The notes under the pieces: model-generated | Told to the model about the DNA's origin: nothing | Databases searched by the model: none | Seen by the model: only the letters and a program-made list of their open reading frames with translations | Origin: Thermothelomyces thermophilus ATCC 42464 | Taxonomy: Eukaryota; Ascomycota; Sordariomycetes; Sordariales; Chaetomiaceae | Assembly: GCF_000226095.1 (NCBI RefSeq) | Contig: NC_016472.1 | Location: 1,116,001-1,180,000 of the forward strand | Reading direction: 5' to 3' | DNA: 64,000 nt | Position numbers and translations under genes: made by a program | Shown: in pieces, positions 11,375 through 21,872 of the stretch | Layout of the letters: each line of letters begins with the position of its first letter | Numbering within the stretch: the first letter of the stretch is position 1

Positions 11375-12295
11375 ATGGACTAACTCTTTATTTTATAATA
11401 TAAGAATGCTACTCTTTCCCTTAGTAGGTATACTATCAAGGGTAACTCCTTTAACAAGGAGTTTAAACTATAGCCTAAAAAGTAATAGTACTACCTATTA
11501 TATATTAACCGACTTCTAAGAGGCAATAAGGTCAAGTATATCTAGGATTAAGGTACTTTCTATATAATGTACTATAAGAGCTATAAGAGCTATATTTAGG
11601 ATCTATAGCTCTAGGCTAATAACCCCTACCTATATATAGGTATTAAGAAAATTATAGGTTATTATAATACTAGTACTACCCTTACCTCCCTTACCTACTA
11701 TAAGACCGCTAACTAGGGCGCCCGTCGTACTATCCTAATGCCTAAGTTCTCTATACTAGTATATTCGTTCTCTATACTCTTTAAGGCCGCCTAGTCTAAC
11801 CGCTTGCCTAGATAGGCTACCTTTACCCCTACCTAGGCTATAAGTTCTTGTCATTCTAGTAATAACTTTGCCTTAGTCGCTACCACTACCGCCCTTAATA
11901 TCCTTACTTACTATAGTAATATTATCTAACCTACTACTAGCTCCAACCCTACCTTATAAGCTACTAAGTAGCTTATATACTATACTATAGTATAGAATAA
12001 TAATATACTATACTAAATATGGTATATGAACGAGAATATATTAACTTTAGTCGACATTAATATTACCCTTATTATCCATATCCTAGGCACCCTATTACCT
12101 ACCTCCTATACTTGCTCGAGCGCCTCTATACGCCCCGTACCCATACCAATCAACTTCGGCCATTCCTATACCTGCCACTCTTCCTTGCCTACTAAGCGTA
12201 TAACACGCCTAATCCGCGATTACAATGACCCTACCCTTGCTACCGTAACCATTATTTTAGAGGGGGAGGATAAAGAGGAGGAGGTTATAGAGTAA
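11375..12295 (+). pseudogene. Gene Y: unrecognised ORF of 307 codons, RIP-damaged
   Basis: One + frame runs from ATG 11375 to the TAG at 12293-12295 with about 20 internal TAG/TAA codons, all fitting CAG, CAA or TGG origins. The last 89 codons (12026-12295) are open. The N-terminal half is basic and Tyr/Asn-rich (KGNSFNKEFK, LYINRLLRGNK). The C-terminal part is Thr/Ser/Pro-rich (RPVPIPINFGHSYTCHSS), with the basic LPTKRITRLIRDYND and an acidic end EGEDKEEEVIE. I do not recognise the family. No signal peptide or membrane segment stands out. A TATA/CT-rich leader lies upstream. The 3' third keeps far more CA dinucleotides than the rest, so RIP is uneven. It may be a captured host gene, or the product of a non-autonomous element. 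Confidence 0.5.
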
Positions 12296-12529
12296 GCATA
12301 TCGTATACTAGTTAGTATATTTATTTTCATTTTTATAATTAGACTATCTCTATAGGCATATCTATAATATGGTTATAACGTGTCTGTAATGTAACTATAA
12401 TACGTCCGCTATATATCCGCCCTAAGTTTGCCTACTTATATAAAAATTTTATATCCTTTGCTTTCATACCCTTCCTTACCTCCTATTTATAACTAGTCTA
12501 TTATTATAATATATATCTCCCTATTCTTA
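12296..12529. other. Convergent spacer between gene Y and element E
   Basis: Nothing coding is seen. It holds the 3' flank of gene Y (+) and the 3' flank of element E (-). No LTR ends or polypurine tract were found here, so element E seems to have lost its 3' LTR. Confidence 0.4.
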
Positions 12530-13206
12530 TTTGAACACGTTAAGCGCCTTAGTATTTTCTAGATTCTCTAATAGCTCTTAAGTTAAGGTATTATATCCCT
12601 TCTATTTTACTAGTATATTATATCGATTTCCTCTCCTCTTTATATTCCTAGCTATAAGGATTGCTTCTACTTTATATTCCTCCTATAATAATCCTTCCTA
12701 GGAAAGTTCTAATACTAGGTCTGGTTAGAAATCTAATATATATTATAAAGGTAGTAGGTCGGATATAGTACGTTTAACAAGGTTAATATAAAAGGTAAGG
12801 TAAAGGCTATAGAGAATATTTAAAGTTACTATTAATGGTATTAGTACTATAATTACTTCATACTTAGTATTAACCTAGTTAAGTTTATAGCTAGGGTGGC
12901 TAGTCTTAATATTATATAAGGATAGCTATACTTTATTCTTTACTTTAAATCTCTTAGCTAGGTATTAAGAATAATTAGTATTTTCTTACTAGTACTATTA
13001 TATATATATAATAGCGGCCTAGGTCTATTCTATACCTTCTTTTAGATAATATAAGAAATTAATAGCTCTTCCTTATAAGGTTAAGGTAAGAGTATCTAAT
13101 AGGTCGGTAAACTATATTAGGCTTATATTATAGCTATAGAAGAGGTAGCTTATCCTTGTCCTAATTACTATTAAGTTATAGTTATTAATCGTAAGCTAAT
13201 ATATAG
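12530..13206 (-). pseudogene. Element E integrase C-terminus and chromodomain
   Basis: The - frame reads KVxNKVWLSL (the GKVWLS-type integrase C-terminal motif), NIKTSHPSYKLN, then a chromodomain: EYKVEAILIARNIKRRG, YNILVKxKGY and LLENLENTKAL. The natural stop is near 12530. It is a chromovirus distinct from A and B. The integrase core continues beyond the solo LTR at 13207. RIP-type stops are present. The chromodomain would have guided integration to heterochromatin. Confidence 0.7.
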
Positions 13207-13656
13207 TAAGCTAGTGCCAACCCTCTAGGGTACCACTTAGCACCTCCAGAACCAAACCTCTATCTAGTTAGATAGGGAGGAGCCTCGGCTCAAAATGTCT
13301 AGGGCGTCCGAGTATTCGCGGTCACAGCAGGCAAGTCCGACCATCTGGACGGCAACGACAACAGGGGCGAAGGCGGCGATAGTGATGTCCCTCTAGACAG
13401 ACGTAAAAGAGTCTACTTACGTAGAAAAAGATATCCTTAACTTATAAAAGAAAGAAGAACTATATCCTGTTACTCTAATCTATTAGAGCAAACGAGTGTT
13501 AAAAGCTATCCGTTGTTCTTGTCTCTCCATCTAGTGCCCCTAGATAGGTAACCCTTATTTATACCTATCGTATATAGTAAAGCTCTATGGAACCGGAAAA
13601 ACAAAACTATACCTTATGTCCTTCTAGTCGTATTAAGAACTTCTAGCCCTAGTCTA
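13207..13656 (-). repeat. Solo LTR of family C inside element E
   Basis: This 450-bp unit matches the 3' LTR of element C (44908-45359). It starts TAAGCTAG and ends CCCTAGTCTA on the + strand. A 4-bp ATAG lies on both sides (13203-13206 and 13657-13660). Taking out the LTR and one ATAG joins the element E integrase in frame, giving NWPKYLPIY and LTINNYN, which is the expected integrase order. So this is a solo LTR left by recombination between two LTRs. It keeps many CA dinucleotides and looks less RIP-mutated than its surroundings. Confidence 0.85.
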
Positions 13657-13990
13657 ATAGGTAGGTATTTAGGCTAGTTATATTAAGCAAAAGAAACTAT
13701 AGTCTATAAGATAATCTATACCTCTTAATCTATATATTCCATACCCCTATTTATCTATAGATAATAGGCTATTAATAGTAGCTATTCGATTCTAATAGTC
13801 TTATAAAAGGTAGTCTAAACCTAGCTAAGCTAGTCTGAACTATAATTAGTAATAATTTATATCGGAAATCCATAAAACTACTATTATATATTACTATAAC
13901 TTAGTAGCTATAATTAGTATAGCTTAGAAGGCTATAAAGGTATAATACTATAGCGGTATTTGTACTATAAGCGGCACTCCTAGACCAACT
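13657..13990 (-). pseudogene. Element E integrase core
   Basis: The - frame continues the integrase upstream of the chromodomain. It contains ITNYSSD (from TDRGS-type, second catalytic Asp altered), TTFYKTIRIE, LLLIAYYLQINRGME (from STAYHPQTDGxxE) and a Glu at the third catalytic position (DxEVQ). Homology fades near 13990. The H2C2 domain, RNase H and RT were not found. Confidence 0.65.
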
Positions 13991-14268
13991 ATTATAATCT
14001 ATAGAAGTAGGTAATAAAAGCGTTAATTATTCTAAATGCCAGAGGCACTTAGAAAAGCTATCTAAATATATATTAACCCTAGCTCGTTATCCCTATTAGT
14101 AGGTTAGTCAGATCTGACCTATAGACAGCCAAATACTATAACAGGTACTAGGGTTTGAAAGGAAAAATGACGACCTGTCATAACTTAGTAAATACATTAG
14201 TCTTTATCTATTGTAATAGTCCTTACAATCGTTCCTCTATCCTACGGTCGTATCTATCCGCTTATCCG
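13991..14268. other. Spacer between element E and gene X
   Basis: No reading frame is convincing. It holds the 3' flank of gene X and the broken upstream end of element E. The exact border was not found. Confidence 0.35.
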
Positions 14269-17059
14269 TCAGTCCTTCTTACTACCAGCCGGGCCTAGGT
14301 TGTCTAGGAATACGGATAATGCTAACGGGCGCTCTTGCTATAAGCGCGCGAGAGTCCTAGCCCTAGCCTAAGTGTCCCTAGCTAGGGTACGGTTGCCATA
14401 GAGCACGCTAGTGGCCCTCTTACGCGAGGGGCTCTCCTGTGCTAGTATTTCTGGCTATGGTCGTTTCTAGCTAGTGGTTGTAGGCGGCAGGTGTACGACC
14501 GGGCGGGCGATTAAGCTAGGAGGGGCACTAGCCCTTGTGGTGGCTAGCGGTAGCCGAGCTATAGGTAGCTACGTTCTAGGAGCCCTCTATAGTATAGTAG
14601 CTAATATAGTACGCTTACTAAGTTAGGCGACTATACCTTTAAGCTGCTGTAGCTTCTTATCTATACCCTTCTTCTAGTCGAGGGTAGCTATATAGTTATC
14701 ATTTATAGCTATTAAAGTCTCCTATAGCTGTTTAAGCTCTTTCTTGATCTGGTTAAGGGCCTTAGTAACGCTATTAGTAGCCTTATCCTGCCTTTAAACT
14801 ATAGTCTAAGCCAGCCTAAGAAGGTCGGCCTTAGTAGCTAGTTACTAGCGCTTAGCGAAGTCCTTGTTAGCCTTGTTATCTTTAGCTATACCTTAGGTAG
14901 TAACGACTTATATAGGTATGGGCTATATAACCTAGTGGCCGGGCAGGCTATAATATAGGTAGCTAAGCTTAAATAGGTAGTTATTAACTAGAACGTTACT
15001 ATCTCCCTTAGGTATATAGATATAAGCTATTAATAGTTCCTTAGGCTTAGGTATACTAGTAGGTATTATACTAGTAATATAGTACGTCTTATATATAGTC
15101 TCTAGTTTCTTCTTAAGGCTATATATAGCTAGGTTAGCCTTAAAAGAGTCATTGTTGGCCTTTTTATAGTAGCGGTAGATCTAATAGTAGGTATAGATAA
15201 GTATATCCTTATTACTACAACACTCCTAGCAGGTACAAGCAAGGCAATCCTTGACGGGCCTAATTAATATGCTCGTAGATAGGTATAGTAGGCCGGACTT
15301 GATAACCCTAATACTAATAAAGGGGTTGAACTCTATACCTATAAAGGTATTTTCTACCTCCTTAAGGCTATTAAAGACAATATAGGCATCGTTAAATCTA
15401 GCCTGTGATTCGGCCTCTTTATTATCATCAGGGTCCCTCTTACTCCTATAGATAAACCTACCGGTAGGTGCCTTACGCTAAGCATGCCCAGTTAGCGTGA
15501 CAGGCTAGGGTGTAAGCTTAGGCAGGTAGAGTGTTAGGTCTGGCTATAGCAAGGCCTAAGATGTCAGAGTGGTAGTAATAATGTCCATAGTTTTAGTAAC
15601 GACTAATATACCCTCGTTATTATAGTGCTTGGTGCCTTATTATATGGTTATAGGTAAGCTAGTAGGCATATATAGGTATATAGTTACGTCCTTGGTAGTA
15701 GCGTCGGTAGAGCCGGAGTCTTAGTAGTTCTACTCTAGTTAAGCTATATCTAATTTATAGGATAGGCGGTTAATAGGCTCGAGCGTTAGAATTGCCTAGT
15801 ATATAGTTAGGGGTGTTAGTAGCCTCTTCTTATTTATTATATCCTATACCTTAATAATAGCGAACTTGATTAATAATGATAGGGCTAGCCTATTATCTTA
15901 GTCTACTAGCTTATTAGGGCTATTAGCAGCTAGTTCTTTATATTTATATACCTTATATAGGTTAATTAGTACCTATCTAGTTATACTAACACATTAGCTA
16001 TATATAACTATATAGCTATCTTCTATTTTATATACTATATTGCTATTAATAGCATAAGGCTAGAATCCTCCCTATAAGTTTAAGGTCTTATAGTGCCTAG
16101 CAAAGAATAGCGCCAGTATAATATAGTAGATCTCGGCCTTAGTAGCCTTATATAGGTCAACCGTAACCATAGTGCTAGCGATAATGCTAAAGAGCACGGC
16201 CTTTATCTTGCTATCAACTCTAATAAAGGCAAATCTAGCCTCTAGGCAGGGGATCTTAGTAGTATTGTCCTTATCTATACTATAGAAGGTCTTATAGTTA
16301 GCTATAGTTATTTGCTCTCCCTAGGAATAGTAGCTATTGACAAAGTAATATATAGCTAAGAGGCAAACTACGTCATACTTGCTAACGCTAGTACAGACTA
16401 TATTAACGACATTATCTAGGACTTAGGCTATAATACCTATATTACTATTATAGCACTATTTGACGATAGCGTCGTCCGGCAATTATAGGTATAAGGGGCC
16501 AAAAGTGTTATATATGCCGGTTTAATCGTTAGTAATGGCTAGAGGAGGTATACGCTATAGGTTATTCTAGGACATAGTAAGGTCTTTGCCCTCGGAATTA
16601 AAGTATAAGGTTATATCCTTATAACGCACTTGGACTAGGCTACCTATTACTAGGTCATTCCGAACTTCCTCCTTGTTGCCTATGGCGATAGTAAAGCCTA
16701 TACCGCTCTTAAGGAAGGTATCTATATAGTTAAGGACCTCCTAGATGACCTTGTTATCTAGGCTATTGTTCTTACTTATAGGGCCTAAATATACGCCCTA
16801 TATAGGTATTAGTATAGGCTATACCTGGCTAGTTGCCCTAGTGCTTATAGCCGATAGTGCCCTTTGTAGATTAATAGGTATAAACGTAATAGTAGTAATG
16901 TCAGTTAACTCTACTACTACTGACTACGGTATAGGCATATCTTACTAGCTAGCTATAGGCTTATTTCCCTAGGCTAGGCTTGTAGCCGTAAGGCCTTTAG
17001 CGCTTTTAGCAGCCTATTTGTTACTCTTCCTAGCTCTGCTTCTAGACTTAGCTATTATA
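14269..17059 (-). pseudogene. Gene X: unrecognised ORF of 932 codons, split by A-el2
   Basis: One - frame stays in phase over the whole stretch and ends at TGA 14269-14271. Nearly all internal stops are TAG/TAA of the RIP type. The first codons lie across A-el2 at 24547-24551: the frame begins ACA-ATA-GCT, where ATA is ATG with a RIP-type G to A. The length would be 932 codons including stop. Order: a basic N-terminus (AKSRSRARKSNK); a mid part with hydrophobic and aromatic residues; near residue 607 a Cys cluster CLACTCxECC; at about 758-822 a Lys/Gln/Leu-rich part likely to be a coiled coil (ALNQIKKELK); and a Pro/Arg-rich tail with PSRKRA and the end GPAGSKKD. I recognise no domain. The spread of RIP says that it was repeated in the genome. 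It may be a mobile-element protein or a duplicated host gene. Confidence 0.65.
17055..17059. repeat. Target-site duplication TTATA, left of A-el2
   Basis: Exact match to 24542-24546. The insertion point falls just after the third codon of gene X. Confidence 0.9.
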
Positions 17060-17458
17060 TGTGACGAACCTAACTCAGACTTCTTCTAAAAGGGTTCAGA
17101 CGAAGGTAGATTAAGCGGAGCCAGCAAGCAGGTCGTCTAAGGGATTCGGTAAAGCCAAAGGGTTCACAACAACACTTCAGTTGTCTCCTTACAATGTTAG
17201 GGTACTGTGAGTTGTGATTGCTATCACTGGTAAACTCCCAGAGTTCACCAGAACGAGTGACTATATACAATTTCCTTATCCTTCCCCCTTGAGTCTTAAT
17301 CGTGTAATCGCTGCTGTGATCCTGCGATCGTTACCCAAGTGCTCGTCTTGGTCGAAGTGCGATCACTGCGATCACTTCCTAATTGGTCCTTAGGTCTTGT
17401 AGTTCCTAATTGGTTCTATGCGCCTTGCTGGGTCGCCTTATGCAGCCAAATCGTGACA
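17060..17458 (-). repeat. 3' LTR of A-el2
   Basis: This 399-bp LTR starts TGTGACGAAC on the + strand and ends CGTGACA. The tract CGATGCCCCTCCTTT follows on the + strand, which is the polypurine tract on the element strand. Confidence 0.95.
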
Positions 17459-17590
17459 CGATGCCCCTCCTTTAGGTCTTTTGTCCTTGAAAGACTCCGG
17501 TCCGTTTTAAATAGCGCTAATATCCCCTGTCTGTACGTAATTACGTTTCCCAGTTTCTTCCCTCCTTTGCCTTCCCACGATGTTATCGAG

Positions 17591-18229
17591 ATGGCTAATC
17601 GTATAAGAAAGAAGTCGAAATCTAAACCTGCTACATCGACTCTTTATACTAATTACCTTCTTACGGCAATTCTTTCTTCGGATAGCCTTTTAACGATACG
17701 TCCTTGCTCGCCATATAAGTCTAAAGGCCTCAGTTCATACGAGGTCTCGAAAGCCGATTCTTCTCGATACGCAGAGTACGTCCGCAACAAACGCTCGAAT
17801 TGTAACGTTCTTGGCGTCTCCCCTGCTTAGCTTCGGTCTATCGCGGCTTAGTATCAGAAACTTAAGGATGAACTTATAGCTGCTAAGGAGCAAGTCCTTC
17901 GTCTTTGGAAACAAAAACGCATATGGTTTAAGAAGATGATAAGGGCTATTGCTCGGGGTATTGACAGTGTGGAGGAGTTAGAGCGAGTGGAGCGTGAGGA
18001 GGCTGCGGCGGCGGCGGTAGCAGAGGCTTCTAGGGTTACTACGTCCTCTTCGACCCTATCTTGCCTGTCTGCCGATTTCGGATAGCTTTGGGATACCGTG
18101 TATCCTAAAGTTCCTTTGGATCTATCCTTGCTAGCCAATTTCGGGTTAGTCTCTAGTTCGTCGCTTTCGGTCGATCAGGGTTCCTCTGGTAGAACTGCTG
18201 AAGTTTCTTAGGGCAATTTAGGTTCTTGA
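17591..18229 (+). pseudogene. Antisense ORF of A-el2 (639 bp)
   Basis: This frame is opposite to the element, from ATG 17591 to TGA 18227-18229, 213 codons including stop. The first 80 codons are open; the break at 17828 is TAG from CAG. It starts MANRIRKKSKSKP, then RPCSPYKSKG, SSRYAEYVRNKRSNC, where A-el3 shows Cys at the Tyr positions, so a C-x2-C-x7-C group at residues 60-71 and a further C-x2-C at 39-42 are inferred. A likely helix (KLKDELIAAKEQVLRLWKQK), the motif RGIDSVEELERVE and a Ser-rich tail follow. A-el3 and A-el5 have the same frame at exactly the same length. It overlaps the pol end by 191 bp, tail to tail. A promoter would have to lie in the antisense LTR or leader. Function unknown; a Zn-binding role is inference. 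Confidence 0.7.
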
Positions 18230-21200
18230 TAGGTTCCTATAAGTTATCTTCTGGTCCAAAATCAAGCCATTTGACTAGATATTACAGTTCTCTGTTGACG
18301 ATACGTAAATCTAGAATTTCTTCGACGTCCTATTCTTCCTCTTCGTCCTCTGCTTCGATGTTTATAGCAATCTTAGCGTCCTTTGGCGCTGGTTCTAAGA
18401 GTGAAATATGAAAAACATCTGTCTGTAGTCGTATAGATGACGGTAACGATAGTCGATAGTTAGATGTTAAGATTCGCTCTTTGATAACGAATAGTCCTAA
18501 TTTTTTAAAGTCTAGCTTCTCGTTTAGTCGTTTGGTTCGTAGGTATCATGAGATTAGGTAAACTTTGTCTCCCCTCTCTAGGTAAGGTCCCTTAAGCCTA
18601 TGTTTGTCGTAGTAGTTCTTTATCCTTGTTTTGACGAACTCGAGTTCCTTCTTGAGCTTTTTATACAGTGCGTGCATTTGTTCTACTTTGACTACTGCTC
18701 TCGGCACTATGATCTCTGGTCCTTGTCTAAGGTCTGCTTTATATCTGTAGTTCGCGAAGAATGGTATGACCTTGGTCATTTCCGTTGGCGTCGTGTTATA
18801 AGCGAGTTATACTATTAGTAATAACATGACCTAGTCGTTTTACTAATAGTTAACGTAAGAACGGAGATACTGTTCGATGACTTGGTTTAGTTACTCCGTT
18901 TATCTGTCGGTCTGCAGGTAATATGCTGTTGATAGCTTACTATTAATGCCTAATCGTCGTATTAACGCTTGCTAGAACTTCGATACGAATTTGGTGTCTC
19001 TGTTGGTGATCTATTCTTGGGGCCAAGCATGCACTAATGTAACTTGCCAATAGATTACGTCTGCTAGCTATTTAGCTATCTAGGATTCCTTATAGGGGAA
19101 GAAGTATACCTATTTAGTTAGGCGATCTACTACAATAAGGATGCTATTATAGATCACTCCTATAGCTATATCTTTAGATTCTGGCAGCTTTGTAATAAAG
19201 TCTATTGTGACCGAGCTCTATGGTTTGTCAGGTGTTAGTAGTGGCTAAAGTAACCTATACGGCTTATGTCGTGCCGTTTTGCTTCGGTTGCAGATATCGC
19301 AGTTTCGTATAACTTCTTTAACTCGTGCCGTTAACTGTGGAAAGTCGTAGTGTTTCTTGACTTGTGCGATAGTTTTCGTGACTCCTTTGTATCCTCCGAG
19401 TTTCGATTCGTAGAGCTCTCGAATCATTCGCAGCTATTGATCTTTGTCGTGGATATACGCTTTGCCTCGGTACTAGAGTTTCCTATCTTTTTCTTCCACT
19501 CCGTCAGGTACTACTAGTCCAGGTGCTACTTGATACTATGTCTCGTTGATCCTTTCTTCTCGAAGGATTATATAACATTCTAGGAATGAGTCGAGTGGAT
19601 CATCTTCTACGGGTGTCTACGTTTCGTGATGTAGCGTTCCGTCTGTCCGTTCCTTGAATAACGGTGGTATTGTTTCTGTCCGTTCTTCTGTATGACCCGT
19701 TTGTCGGCTTAAGATGTCCGCTCGTACGTTTTCTTTGCCCTTCTTATAGCGGATCTCGAAGTTAAATTCCGCGAGGAATTCTACCTATCGTATTTGTCGT
19801 CCATTAAGCTCCTTCGTTATTATAAAGTATCGCAGGTTCTTATAATCTGTATATACTTATACTAGTTCAATTATACCGCTAAGGTATAGTTGCCATTCTT
19901 TAAAAGCTTTAACAATCGCAAGTAGTTCCTTATCATAGATCAGATAATTAAGACATGGTCTATCGAGCTTCTTTAAAAAGAAGGCTATAGGATGTAGCTT
20001 CCCTTGTTTGTCTCGTTATCCTAATTGTCCTCTAATAGCGTAGTCTAAAGCGTCCGTTTCCACCTCAAATGGCTTCTTGGGGTTTGGCAGCACTAGTACT
20101 AGATCTTTAGTAATGGCGTCGCGGATCTATGTAAATGCTTGCTCGTATTACTCTTCCTATTGGAATTTAGTGTTCTTCTTGGTAAGTTCGTATAAAGGTC
20201 GTACAATCGCTCTAAAGTTCCTAATAAACATCTAGTAGAAGTTCGTAAATCTAATGAAGCTTTGTACTTCCGTGACTATCATTAGTCGTAGCTAATTCTT
20301 GATGGCTTCAACCTTTGAAGGTTCTATCTGAATTTATCCTAGGGATATTTTGTACCCTAAAAACACCGTTTTCCTAACGTGGAATTCGCTCTTTTCCTTG
20401 TTAATTAATAGCTTGTACGCGTGTAGCGTGTCTAGCACTACTCTTACGTGCTTCTGGTGTTTGTCTATCATCTTAGAGAAGATGAGTATATCGTCAAGAT
20501 AATATACCGTAAATTTGTCGAGAAAGGGTCAGATAGCTTGATCAATCAGGGCTTGGAACGTTGCCGACGCGTTTGTAAGTCCGAATGGTATGACGAGGTA
20601 CTTGTAATAGCCATAGGGTGTCCTAAAGGCCGTTTTCCACTTGTCGCCTTCTTTGATCTATATATAGTTGTAGGCCGATAGTAAGTCAAGACGTGTAAAA
20701 TATTAGGCTCCTACTAACTAATCTCGGAGCCGTAAGATTAGCGGTAATAGGTATCGGTTTTTCATAGTCTGTTCGTTAAGTTACCGATAGTCGACGTATA
20801 ACCATAGCTTTCTATCTTTCTTAGGCACAAATAAGATTAGGTAGCTTGCTAGTAATGTCGACAGGTAGATATATCCTCTTCGAAGGTTCTCCTCCAAATA
20901 TCACTTAAGTTCTTCGTTCTATATCTAGCTCGTATAGTAAATCTTAAAGAACTTTAGTCATGCTCCTTCCTTAAGCTTGATCTCGTGATCCTATAGGCCG
21001 TGTTCTGGTAATTCTTCTAGATATTTCGGTTCGAATGCTAGGTGTCCTTTGTATTCCTTTAGTACTTCCCTAGTCTTGTCTTGTCTCTCGGTTTTCTGAT
21101 AGTATGCAAACTTGGTTCTGTCTATAGCGATACTGGCGATTTCTCCTGTCTTGACCTACTACTCTAATTATAGTGCTCTACATTCGTTAACAGAGAGAAT

Positions 21201-21872
21201 AGCTATCGACGGTTTAGCTCGTTCCTCCTATTATATCGTCGTTATCGTTTTACCGCTTCTTCTAGAGTCTATAGTGGTCTGTCTACCACTGTCTGTCTCT
21301 TGCGGTAGATCCGTAGGACATGCCTTCCCTTAAGCATCGTCCTCTCGCGATCCTTGCGCGCTTCCTATCTCGCTAGTCGAATACGACTCTATTTAGGGTC
21401 ATAGGTAGCTACCATTCTTCTAGCTAATGTCTAGGTCGTAATCTTCATACTATGGTAACCCTAATATCATGTCTTTGTCATCGCCTATATCTATAATACT
21501 AAATACAATTACTATAGTCTTCCCTACTATAGTAATGTCGATCGGTTTGGTCTCTCTACGTACTTATTATGTCGGAAATAGTCCTTTAACTATGCCATGC
21601 TTCCGCTTTATTCTCCAGGGTATCTGTAGCTAATTTATAAGCGTTAGCAAAATTAGGTTCATCTCTGCTCTACTGTCTACTAGTGTGAGCATTTCGTGCT
21701 GTTTCTATTATGCTGTTATCTATAGTCGCTTGTCCTACCGTCGTCGTCCAAAGATTGCGGCGACTTCCTATGTTTCTGCTAGGAGGTCTCGATATAGTAG
21801 TCTCTTACGGTAGTTCCTCCTGTACTACGCTACCACTCGCCGCTGTGCGGGCGTTAATGGTTTTCAGGCCCC
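18039..21872 (-). pseudogene. A-el2 pol
   Basis: Pol in the -1 frame relative to gag covers 1278 codons and ends TAG at 18039-18041 (TAGTAA). Protease is near 21.7 kb, RT/RNase H at about 19.7-20.9 kb and integrase at about 18.6-19.5 kb. The H2C2 part is open at 19245-19427 (GGYKGVTKTIAQVKKHYDF, then CDICNRSKTA). The integrase C-terminal part is open at 18546-18779 (GDKVYLIS). The chromodomain at about 18.2-18.4 kb ends KKLQQFYQRNP. The span is the same as in A-el3 and A-el5 to the base. Broken by RIP stops. Confidence 0.87.

Noticed and set aside
12296-12529. Possible LTR of element E next to its chromodomain
   Set aside because: No TG/CA ends, polypurine tract or second copy found in the window.
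17339-17590. Upstream in-frame ATG that would extend the antisense ORF of A-el2 into the LTR
   Set aside because: The extension is not kept as an open frame in A-el3 and A-el5, while ATG at 17591 and the 639-bp length are shared, so 17591 was chosen.
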